Positions 35,024 through 47,002 of a stretch of 64,000 nucleotides of DNA are shown here, piece by piece (positions within the stretch are counted from its first letter, which is position 1; each line of letters opens with the position of its first letter). A program made the translations under genes and the position numbers. Source of the DNA: Scleromatobacter sp964418745 (GTDB lineage: Bacteria > Pseudomonadota > Gammaproteobacteria > Burkholderiales > Burkholderiaceae_C); contig CAYQMX010000032.1 in the NCBI GenBank assembly GCA_964418745.1, positions 1 through 64,000 of the forward strand, written 5' to 3'. The notes below the pieces were generated by a model. That model saw only the letters and a program-made list of their open reading frames with translations, had not been told where the DNA came from and searched no databases.

Positions 35024-36547
35024 TTGAATCGTCGTGACGTCATCGTCCGGATGGGAACGGCCCTGGCAGGCCTGGCGGGCGCCGCCGTGGCCGACCCGGC
35101 CGCGGCCGTGCCCGACACCCTGCTCACCGCCGAGGAGCAGGGCTGGGTCGCCAGGCATCCGGTGCTGCTGTTCGCGCCCGAACGCGACTTCCCGCCGTTC
35201 AGCTTCGTCGACAGCCAGGGCCAGCATCGCGGCCTGTCGGCCGACGTGCTCGAACTGGTGCAGGCGCACACCGGGCTGAAGTTCCAGGCCGTCGCCGCCG
35301 GCGACCGCGCCACCAACCTCGACCGCCTCAAGCGGCGCGAGATCGACCTGCTCACCTCGCTGCGGCCGACGCCCGAGCGCGAGCAGTTCATCTCGTTCAC
35401 CAGCGCCTACGTGAGTTCGCCCGCGGTGGTGCTGCGCCGCCACGGCGACCGCCGCGCCGGCGACCTCGCGCGGATGGCCGGCGAGCGGCTGGCGGTCGAT
35501 CGCAACTCGGCCGTCGAGAACTTCGTCCGCGTCACCTATCCGGAGGTCACGCTGGTGCAGGTGGACGTCGCCGCGCAGGGGCTGCGCGACCTCGTGTTCG
35601 GCGAGGTCGACGCCTGCGCCGTCAACCTGGCCACCGCGTCGTACGTCATCGAGCGCGACCGCCTGGGTGGCCTGCGGGTGGCCGGCGAGACCGGCTACTT
35701 CTCCACGCTGACGCTGGGTTACCGCAAGGACTGGCCGATGCTCGGGCGCGTGCTGGAGAAGGGCCTGGCGCAGATCAGCGAGACCGAGCGGGCGACCATG
35801 ATCGCGCGCTGGATCCCGCTGTCGGACATCGCCTGGTGGCAACGCCCCGAGGTGCAGCGCGTGCTGGGCGCCGCGTCGATCGGCACGGGCCTGCTCATGG
35901 GCGGCCTGCTGCTGTGGAACCGCGCGCTGCGCCGCGCCGTGGCCCAGCGCACCGACGCGCTGCAGAAGGAACTGGCGGAGCGCCAGCGCCTGGAGACGCG
36001 GCTGCGCACGCTGGCCGAGCACGACCCGCTCACCGGCCTGATGAACCGCGCCGCGCTGACCGAGGCCCTGCGGCGCTCGCTGGCGCTGGCCGCGCGCCAG
36101 AAGTGGTCGGTGGCGGTCGTCTTCATCGACCTCGACAAGTTCAAGGGCGTCAACGACTCGCTGGGCCACGCGGCCGGCGACGAACTGCTGCGCCAGATCG
36201 CCTCGCGCCTGCAGGGCTGCCTGCGCGAGAGCGACCTGCTGGGCCGGCTCGGCGGCGACGAGTTCATCGTGGTGGCCGAGGCGCTGCACGACGGCCCGCG
36301 CAACGCGATCGAACTCACCGACAAGCTGCTGATGCAGATGAAGCGCCCGTTCCAGGTCGAGGGCCAGCCGCTGCTGGTGGGCTTCAGCGCGGGCATCGCG
36401 ATCTTTCCCGGCGACGGCGACACGCCCGAGTCGCTGATCGCCAACGCGGACGCCGCCATGTACCAGGCCAAGGAGCAGGGGCGCTTCCGCGCCACGCTGT
36501 TCAAGCTCGACAAGGCCGCCCCGGCTGCCGACGAGGAGCCGCGATGA
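35024..36547 (+). CDS. Diguanylate cyclase with periplasmic solute-binding sensor domain
   Basis: 507-aa membrane sensor. Start TTG at 35024 gives MNRRDVIVRMGTALAGLAG, a twin-arginine-like export signal; an ATG at 35051 would remove the RR. Residues 40-265 are a family-3 solute-binding domain (FAPERDFPPFSFVDSQGQ). A transmembrane helix (about 282-304) and a short coiled coil lead to a GGDEF domain. The active site GGDEF (410-414) is intact and an RxxD inhibitory site (RESD, 401-404) is in the right place, so it should synthesise c-di-GMP with product feedback. It overlaps the next gene by 4 nt (ATGA). The ligand is unknown. Confidence 0.87.
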   Translation: MNRRDVIVRMGTALAGLAGAAVADPAAAVPDTLLTAEEQGWVARHPVLLFAPERDFPPFSFVDSQGQHRGLSADVLELVQAHTGLKFQAVAAGDRATNLDRLKRREIDLLTSLRPTPEREQFISFTSAYVSSPAVVLRRHGDRRAGDLARMAGERLAVDRNSAVENFVRVTYPEVTLVQVDVAAQGLRDLVFGEVDACAVNLATASYVIERDRLGGLRVAGETGYFSTLTLGYRKDWPMLGRVLEKGLAQISETERATMIARWIPLSDIAWWQRPEVQRVLGAASIGTGLLMGGLLLWNRALRRAVAQRTDALQKELAERQRLETRLRTLAEHDPLTGLMNRAALTEALRRSLALAARQKWSVAVVFIDLDKFKGVNDSLGHAAGDELLRQIASRLQGCLRESDLLGRLGGDEFIVVAEALHDGPRNAIELTDKLLMQMKRPFQVEGQPLLVGFSAGIAIFPGDGDTPESLIANADAAMYQAKEQGRFRATLFKLDKAAPAADEEPR

Positions 36548-37314
36548 GACGCGCCCTGTCGTCGGCCGCGTTGCTGCTCGCGCTCGTGCCGCCGGCCGGC
36601 GCCGCGGAGTCGGTGACCGCCGGCTTCCACGCGGCCGCACCGGCGTCGGGCGCGCCGCCCGTGCACCGGCCCGCGCGCGCCGCCGAACCGGTGGCCAACT
36701 TCGTCGTCGAGTGGCGCGTGCAGCCGGCCGACGCCCGGCCCGCGCCGCACGGCGACATCGTGATCACCTCCGGCAGCGCGGCCACGGGCAGCAGCGGCTT
36801 CGGCGCCGGTGCCGTCGTGGTGGGCACCGCCCGCCCCGCCGCGCCGCAGGCGCTGCGCGTGGCCAACGGCAAGGAGGGCGCGATCCGCTTCGACCGCTCG
36901 GAAACCCACACCGTCTACGACATGGCCTGGACGGCCAGCGCGAGCGCCAGCGCGAGCACCGATGCCCGCACCCCGGTCGCCGCGGCGGGGGCCTCCGGCG
37001 TCGCCGGCGGCGGCGCTTCGCGCTCGGGCTATCAGTCGCAGCAGGCCGGCGTGCAGGGCCACGAGGTCGTCATCCACCGCGTCGACGGCCTGCGGGTGAC
37101 CCCGCACTGGACGCATGGCGACACGCTGGCGCTGGACGTGGCGCTGACCCACGCGGCACCGGCCGCCACCGCGCGCGGCGCAACTGCGGACGCGCGCGCC
37201 GGCCGCGAGGTTGATTTTCACTCGACCGTGCAGGCCAGCTTCGACGAGTGGCTGACCGTGGCCAGCGTGGGCGAGGGCGGCGACGAGTTGCAGATCCGCG
37301 TAACCTGGCGCTGA
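36544..37314 (+). CDS. Hypothetical exported protein
   Basis: 256-aa protein with a clear signal peptide (MRRALSSAALLLALVPPAGAA). The rest is Ala/Gly/Ser-rich and predicted mostly beta, with a low-complexity stretch (ASASASAS, about 137-145) in the middle. The C-terminal 70 residues (HWTHGDTLALDVALTH ... DEWLTVASVGEGG) faintly recall the short beta domains of secretin-related proteins, but this is not firm. The start overlaps the diguanylate cyclase stop (ATGA), so the two are co-translated. Its role may relate to that sensor; no function is assigned. Confidence 0.65.
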   Translation: MRRALSSAALLLALVPPAGAAESVTAGFHAAAPASGAPPVHRPARAAEPVANFVVEWRVQPADARPAPHGDIVITSGSAATGSSGFGAGAVVVGTARPAAPQALRVANGKEGAIRFDRSETHTVYDMAWTASASASASTDARTPVAAAGASGVAGGGASRSGYQSQQAGVQGHEVVIHRVDGLRVTPHWTHGDTLALDVALTHAAPAATARGATADARAGREVDFHSTVQASFDEWLTVASVGEGGDELQIRVTWR

Positions 37315-37504
37315 CTTATTTCGGCGCACGACGGGCTTTGGCGTGAACGATTTCACTGTCCTGGTCGTCGCACCTCGATTCCCCGTGACAAACGCCATTG
37401 ACCGGTGCGCGGGGCTCGCCAATGATGCCTGTCATGCTGCAAGGCTGATTGTGAGAGGGAAGCTGGCGACCATGTTTCGCCCGGCTCGCGAGGTAGCGCG
37501 TACA

Positions 37505-37533
37505 GGCCCGGCCGGAATCGCTCCGGCCGGGCC
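37505..37533. terminator. Strong hairpin downstream of mltA
   Basis: Perfect 12-bp inverted repeat GGCCCGGCCGGA / TCCGGCCGGGCC with a 5-nt loop, 18 bp past the mltA stop and between convergent genes. No T-tract follows on either strand, so it may stabilise 3' ends or act with Rho. Confidence 0.5.
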
Positions 37534-37550
37534 CGATCGCCTGGCCACGT

Positions 37551-38717
37551 TCAGGCGCGCGGCCAGAGCACCCACATGCGCAGCGGCTGCTTCATGCGGC
37601 CGGCCTGCGCCTCGGCGTCCTCGCCCCAGCCCCAGAAGTAGTCGGCCCGCACCGGCCCGACGATGGCCGTGCCGGTGTCCTGCGCCATCACTGCACGCTG
37701 CAGGGCGCGCGCCGACAGCGGCTCCGTCGTGTCCAGCCACACCGCGCTGCCGTACGGCACCGCCGCCGGGTCGACCGCGATCGAGCGCCCCGGCGTCAGC
37801 GGCACGCCCTGGCCGCCCGGCGGGCCGAGACGGGCATCGGGCAGCGGCTCCTCGCGGAACCACACCACGCGCGGGTTGGACCACATCAGCTCCTGCAGCC
37901 GCTGCGGGTTGCGCCGCACCCAATCCTTGATCGTCGGCCAGTTGGCCTCCGTGGCCTTGAGCTCGCCCTGGTCGATCAGCCAGCGGCCCACCGAGCGGTA
38001 GGGCTGCTCGTTGCTGCCCGCGTAGCGCAGTCGCACGACGTGGTCCCGGCCGTCGGCCTCGACGATGTGCACCCGCGCCGAGCCCTGCACCTGCGGCACC
38101 AGCGCGTCCAGCGGGTCGGCCACCCAGGCGATCTCGCGGCCGCGCACCGTGGCCTGGGCCTCGGGCAACTGGTCGATCTCCTGGCGGGTCCAGGTGGGTT
38201 TGTGCGGGATGAAGCCGGCCGGCGGCCCCCACAGCGGCGTGCGGAACGCGCCGCCCGGCCGGCGCCGCGCCTCCACCAGTGGCTCGAAGTAGCCGGTGGC
38301 CAGGCCCGTGGGGTCGCCCTGCGCCGATTCGAGGCGGAACACCTCGAGGCGCTGCTCGAGCCAGCGGCGCGCATCGGCGTCGTCGCGCGGCGTGAAGCGC
38401 AGTGCCTCGCCGCACAGCGTGCCCCAGCGCGGCGCCGGCACCGCGCAGCCCTGGCGCAGCGCGGGCCACAGCTCGAGCGTGCGGTCGTCGCGCCAGCCGG
38501 GCAGTTCGGCGAAGGCCGTGGGCACCCAGCGCGCGTGCGGATGCTCGGGCTCGCCGGCGAGCGCGGGCAGGGGCGGCAGCGGCGTGGCCGGTGGCGCGCC
38601 GGCGGCGCCGGGCCGGCGCGACTCGACCGGGGCAGCCGGGTGCGGCCCGTAGGTGGAGCACGCGGCCAGCGTCCCTAGAATCCAGGCCTGGGCAACGACG
38701 GCGAAACGGGATCTCAT
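37551..38717 (-). CDS. mltA: Membrane-bound lytic murein transglycosylase A
   Basis: 388-aa outer-membrane lipoprotein (lipobox LAAC, Cys at 20) that cleaves glycan strands of peptidoglycan with 1,6-anhydro product formation. The MltA barrel is recognised by TGYFEPLVEA and RLRYAGSNEQPYRSVGRWL. The C-terminal 3D domain carries AQDTGTAIVGPVRADYFWGWG with its three conserved aspartates, including the catalytic one. The N-terminal region after the lipobox is a Pro/Ala linker. The start codon overlaps, on the opposite strand, the start of a small membrane-protein gene (shared CATG). Confidence 0.93.
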   Translation of the reverse strand: MRSRFAVVAQAWILGTLAACSTYGPHPAAPVESRRPGAAGAPPATPLPPLPALAGEPEHPHARWVPTAFAELPGWRDDRTLELWPALRQGCAVPAPRWGTLCGEALRFTPRDDADARRWLEQRLEVFRLESAQGDPTGLATGYFEPLVEARRRPGGAFRTPLWGPPAGFIPHKPTWTRQEIDQLPEAQATVRGREIAWVADPLDALVPQVQGSARVHIVEADGRDHVVRLRYAGSNEQPYRSVGRWLIDQGELKATEANWPTIKDWVRRNPQRLQELMWSNPRVVWFREEPLPDARLGPPGGQGVPLTPGRSIAVDPAAVPYGSAVWLDTTEPLSARALQRAVMAQDTGTAIVGPVRADYFWGWGEDAEAQAGRMKQPLRMWVLWPRA

Positions 38718-38844
38718 GGGCTGGATTGTGTTCGAGGCGCTGCTCGCGCTGGCGGTGATGCTGGCACTGGTGTGGTGGACCTTCCGCGGCCGGGCCGAGG
38801 TCGGGGCGGACGCGCCGGACTCCGAGCGCGCCGACGACAGTTAG
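38716..38844 (+). CDS. Small single-span membrane protein (42 aa)
   Basis: MGWIVFEALLALAVMLALVWW is one hydrophobic helix, followed by a charged tail (FRGRAEVGADAPDSERADDS). The ATG lies within the same CATG that starts mltA on the other strand, so the divergent genes overlap by two bases. The stop TAG lies in the left arm of a hairpin that also contains the apaG stop. Position next to mltA in a conserved housekeeping block makes a real gene likely. Function unknown; it may assist envelope proteins. Confidence 0.6.
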   Translation: MGWIVFEALLALAVMLALVWWTFRGRAEVGADAPDSERADDS

Positions 38845-38863
38845 GGCCTTTGGCCGGGCCCTA
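38842..38863. terminator. Hairpin containing both stop codons of convergent genes
   Basis: TAGGGCC (38842-38848) pairs perfectly with GGCCCTA (38857-38863). The first TAG is the stop of the 42-aa gene; the terminal CTA is the apaG stop on the - strand. No T-tract, so terminator strength is unsure. Confidence 0.45.
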
Positions 38864-39235
38864 GTGCAGCGCCTGCGCGATCGCCAGCGGGAACGTGGCC
38901 ACGATCGCTTCGAAGGACTCGGCCTGGTCGGTCATGCACAGCAACTCGCCGCGCATGCTGCCGCGCGGAGTGGCGATGCGGGTCCAGCTGGTGTACTCGA
39001 ACTGCTCGCCCGGCTTGAGCAGGGGCTGCTGGCCCACCACGCCCAGGCCGCGCACCTCTTCGACCCGGCCGCTGCCGTGCGTGATGACCCAGTGGCGGCC
39101 GATCACCTGCGCGGTGACGTCGCCCGTGTTCTGGATGGTGATGGTGTACGCGAAGGCATAGATGTCCTCCTGGGCGGACGACTGGTCGGGCAGAAATCGC
39201 GTGGCGACGCTGCAGCGGAGTTCGGGGCGGGGCAT
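38861..39235 (-). CDS. apaG: ApaG domain protein
   Basis: 124-aa protein of the ApaG/DUF525 family (often annotated as a Co2+/Mg2+ efflux-associated protein; the biochemical role is unsettled). It aligns with E. coli ApaG over its length: AFAYTITIQNTGDVTAQVIGR, HWVITHGSGRVEEVRGLGVVG, QPLLKPGEQFEYTS and a terminal LH. The ATG at 39235 (MPRPELRCSV) gives the usual length; ATGs at 39253 and 39271 are alternatives. Divergent from rpe, as in many Burkholderiales. Confidence 0.92.
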   Translation of the reverse strand: MPRPELRCSVATRFLPDQSSAQEDIYAFAYTITIQNTGDVTAQVIGRHWVITHGSGRVEEVRGLGVVGQQPLLKPGEQFEYTSWTRIATPRGSMRGELLCMTDQAESFEAIVATFPLAIAQALH

Positions 39236-39339
39236 CGGCGCATTTTGATGCATAAGCCGTCGACCCCGCACACATGCACGACAGCAACCCCTGGCAAACC
39301 CTAAAATCGGGCTCCGCCCGCCGCCCGAGCCCGCCCAGC

Positions 39340-40023
39340 ATGAAGCCCACCTACCGCATCGCCCCGTCCATCCTCTCCGCCGACTTCGCCCGCCTCGGCC
39401 AGGAGTTCGCCGACGTGATCGCGGCTGGCGCCGACTGGATCCACTTCGACGTGATGGACAACCATTACGTGCCCAACCTCAGCTTCGGTCCGATGATCTG
39501 CCAGGCGCTGAAGAAGCATTCGGTGCGCGCCGACGGCGTGGCCGTGCCCATCGACGTGCACCTGATGGTGCAGCCGGTGGACGCGCTCGCGCAGGCGTTC
39601 GCCAAGGCCGGCGCCGACCTGGTCAGCTTCCACCCCGACGCCAGCACGCACGTCGACCGCACGCTGCAGCTGATCAAGGCCGAAGGCTGCAAGGCCGGCC
39701 TGGTGTTCAACCCGGCCGAGCCCATCGACGTGCTGGAATGGGTCATCGACAAGGTGGACCTGGTGCTCGTGATGAGCGTCAACCCCGGCTTCGGTGGCCA
39801 GAGTTTCATCCCCAGCGCGCTGCGCAAGATCGAGAAGCTGCGCAAGGTGATCGACGCCTCCGGGCGCGACATCCGCCTGGAAGTGGACGGCGGCATCAAG
39901 GCCGACAACATCCGCGCCGCGGCCGACGCGGGCGCCGACACCTTCGTGGCCGGCAGCGCCATCTTCGGGCAGAAGGACTACGGCCAGGCGATCGCGCAGA
40001 TGCGCGCCGCGCTCGCCGCCTGA
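39340..40023 (+). CDS. rpe: Ribulose-phosphate 3-epimerase
   Basis: 227-aa TIM-barrel enzyme interconverting D-ribulose 5-phosphate and D-xylulose 5-phosphate in the pentose phosphate pathway and Calvin cycle. Signature elements are IAPSILSADFARLG at the N terminus, the metal/active-site segments HFDVMDNHYVPNLSFGP and DVHLMV, NPGFGGQSF, and the phosphate-binding LEVDGGIKADN. The ATG at 39340 gives the standard start MKPTYRIAPS; an in-frame ATG at 39274 is in the apaG promoter region. In related genomes gph and trpE usually follow directly; here they are 13.8 kb away. Confidence 0.95.
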   Translation: MKPTYRIAPSILSADFARLGQEFADVIAAGADWIHFDVMDNHYVPNLSFGPMICQALKKHSVRADGVAVPIDVHLMVQPVDALAQAFAKAGADLVSFHPDASTHVDRTLQLIKAEGCKAGLVFNPAEPIDVLEWVIDKVDLVLVMSVNPGFGGQSFIPSALRKIEKLRKVIDASGRDIRLEVDGGIKADNIRAAADAGADTFVAGSAIFGQKDYGQAIAQMRAALAA

Positions 40024-40332
40024 TCCGCCCCGTCCCTTCGACCGCTTCCGGCCCGTCCGCAGGCGCGGACGTGGGCGCCCGCTTGCGGCACGCCCATGCG
40101 CGGCTGCGCCCGTCGCGCCTGTAAGGTTTGCCGCCCGCCGGCCGACGAATGGCGGCAGTCCGGCCGCGGCTGGCCAAAGCCCCCTGCTGCGCCCGGGGTC
40201 GGCCGACAGGGCGCGCAAGCACGGCGCGACGTTTGCCCCTAGCATGGCCCTCCCGGCGTCCGCGTCGGGCCCGGCGCCCGTCAGCGCCGTTTCCTGCGCC
40301 TTCCCGCGGCTCCCGTCGCGCTCTACCCCTGG
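40024..40332. other. Intergenic region upstream of egtB
   Basis: 309 bp after rpe, GC-rich, with no coding frame of normal codon use. It must contain the egtB promoter. A weak -10-like TAGCAT near 40239 is the only hint seen. It also marks the left border of the block that separates rpe from gph. Confidence 0.4.
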
Positions 40333-41579
40333 ATGACGATGACGCCTTCGATCGATGCCTATCGTCGCGTGCGCGAGGCCACCCTGCAGCTCGTGGACGG
40401 ACTCGGCGACGCGGACCTGACGCCGCAGTCAGCAGACTTCGCCAGCCCCGCCAAGTGGCACCTCGCGCACACGACCTGGTTCTTCGAGCAGTTCGTGCTC
40501 GCCGCGCACGGCACCGGCTACCGCCGTTTCGACGAGCGCTTCGGCTTCCTGTTCAACTCGTACTACAACGTCGTCGGCGCCCGCCATGAACGGCCGCGGC
40601 GCGGCCTCCTCACCCGGCCGACGCTGGTCGACGTGCTCGCCTGGCGCGACCACGTCGACCACGCGATGGCCGATTTCCTCGGCGCCCGCGTGGCCGCCGA
40701 CGTCGGCGCGCTGGTCGAGCTCGGCCTGCACCATGAGCAGCAGCACCAGGAGCTGATCCTCACCGACCTGCTGCACCTGTTCGCCCAGAACCCGCTGCGG
40801 CCGGCGGTGCGTCCGGCCGTCGAGGTCCCGGCTCGGACCGCGCCGGCCGCCCCGGCCTGGATCGCGTTCGACGGCGGCCAGGTCGAGATCGGCCATGCCG
40901 GCGACGGCTTCGCGTTCGACCTCGAGCTGCCGCGCCACGCCGTCACGCTGCGCCCGTTCCGCCTGGCCGCGCGGCCGGTGACCAACCGCGACTGGATCGC
41001 CTTCATCGAAGCCGGTGGCTATGCCGACCCGACGCCGTGGCTCTCGGACGGCTGGGACGCCGTGCAGGCGCAGCGCTGGCATGCGCCGCTGTACTGGGAA
41101 CGCGCCGCCGACGGCCGCGCCTGGATGCAGATGACGCTGGCCGGCCAACAGCCGCTGGCGCTCGACGCACCGGTTTCACACGTGAGCTTCTTCGAGGCCG
41201 ATGCCTACGCGCGCTGGGCCGGCAAGCGCCTGCCCACCGAGTTCGAGTGGGAGCGCGCGGCGCGCGGCCTCGCCGTCGAGGGCAACTTCGCCGAGCAGGG
41301 GCCCTGGCGACCGACCTGCACGCCGGCGACGTCCGATGGCCTGCAGCAGATGTTCGGCGACGTCTGGGAGTGGACGGCCAGCCCTTACGTGGCCTACCCC
41401 GGCTTCCGTGCCGCGCCCGGCGCGGTCGGCGAATACAACGGCAAGTTCATGAACGGCCAGTACGTGCTGCGCGGCGGCTCGTGCGTCTCGCCGCGCAGCC
41501 ACCTGCGCGCCAGCTATCGCAACTTCTTTCAACCCGGCCAGCGCTGGCAGTTCAGCGGCCTGCGCCTCGCGGAGGACGC

Positions 41580-41583
<4 letters not shown>
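40333..41583 (+). CDS. egtB: Ergothioneine biosynthesis sulfoxide synthase EgtB
   Basis: 416-aa non-haem iron enzyme that joins N-alpha-trimethylhistidine to a cysteine-containing thiol with O2. The N-terminal DinB-like domain carries the iron ligands H46 (WHLAHTTWFFE) and the H134-x3-H138 motif (HHEQQHQEL). The C-terminal formylglycine-generating-enzyme-like domain has RLPTEFEWERAARG, NGQYVLRGGSCVSP and the final RWQFSGLRLAED. The length is family-like. Two in-frame ATGs start it (MTMTPS). It overlaps egtD by 4 nt. Whether the thiol is cysteine or gamma-glutamylcysteine cannot be told; no egtA or egtC is adjacent. Confidence 0.93.
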
Positions 41584-42614
<1,031 letters not shown>

Positions 42615-42673
42615 GGCGACCTAACCGCTGCGTGCGTCGGCGCGACTGCCGCTTCGCAGGAGGGTTATATGGC

Positions 42674-42702
42674 TTGACAGCGCCCGGCCGCCGAGGTGAA
42701 CT
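42674..42702 (+). promoter_or_regulatory. Possible sigma-70 promoter of the hybrid kinase gene
   Basis: A perfect -35 TTGACA at 42674-42679 is followed after 17 bases by TGAACT, a weak -10. It lies about 80 bp before the start codon of the kinase in the 165-bp gap after egtD. Confidence 0.4.
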
Positions 42703-42779
42703 GGCCGTGGAGTCGACCTGGAAAGGCTTCCATCGGCGAGCCGATGACGGGCCGGGGTGGCGCAGGGAGTGTCAAGCAG

Positions 42780-46428
<3,649 letters not shown>

Positions 46429-46436
<8 letters not shown>

Positions 46437-46905
46437 GGGGGATCGCCGTGCCGCGATCCACGGCCACGGCGGTCACCGCGTTCTGCGGCGAGCCGTCGAT
46501 GAGACGATCCGAGTAGGTGAGGTAGACCAGCGTGTGGCGCGTCGCGTCGACCATGCGCACGATGCGCAGCCGCTTGAACAGCACGCTCAGGCGCTCGTTG
46601 AACACCTCCTCCTGGTGCGGCAGCGGCTCGCGCACCGACACCGGGCCGACCTGGCGGCAGGCGATCGAGGCCTCGGACTTGTCGACCGCCAGCCCCATCG
46701 CGCCCTTGATGCCGCCGGTCTTGGCGCGCGAGACGTAGCAGGTCACGCCCTGCACCTTCGGGTCGTCGTAGGCCTCGACGACGATCTTGTGGTCGGGGCC
46801 GATCCACTGGAAGGCAGTGTCGACGGCGCCGATGGGCTCGGCTTGGGCGAGGGTGGCGGCGACCAGCGCGAGCGCGGCGAGGACGGGGCGGAACGAGGCG
46901 GGCAT
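46429..46905 (-). CDS. creA: CreA family protein
   Basis: 158-aa exported protein with a signal peptide (cleavage at AQA-EPI). Family motifs: WIGPDHKIVVEAYDDPKVQGVTCYVS and GPVSVREPLPHQEEVF, then LVYLTYSDRLIDGSPQNAVTAV. CreA proteins are small periplasmic proteins of unknown molecular function. It ends inside the last codons of the hybrid kinase gene. Upstream it is separated from the TonB-receptor gene by two hairpins. Probably monocistronic. Confidence 0.9.
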
Positions 46906-46921
46906 GCGGTTTCCTGTGCGG

Positions 46922-46981
46922 AGAGTGCGGACTGCGCACTCTAAGCGTTGCGCGGCCCCGCATGCCTGTGCGGGGCCGCGC
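46922..46981. terminator. Two consecutive perfect hairpins between TonB-receptor gene and creA
   Basis: Hairpin A: AGAGTGCG (46922-46929) / CGCACTCT (46935-46942). Hairpin B: a 13-bp perfect stem GCGCGGCCCCGCA (46950-46962) / TGCGGGGCCGCGC (46969-46981) with a 6-nt loop. Hairpin B, 21 bp past the receptor stop on the - strand, is the likely terminator of that gene although T residues are few. Hairpin A falls in the creA 5' region. Confidence 0.5.
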
Positions 46982-47002
46982 GGGCCGCTCGCTCCGGCCG
47001 CG

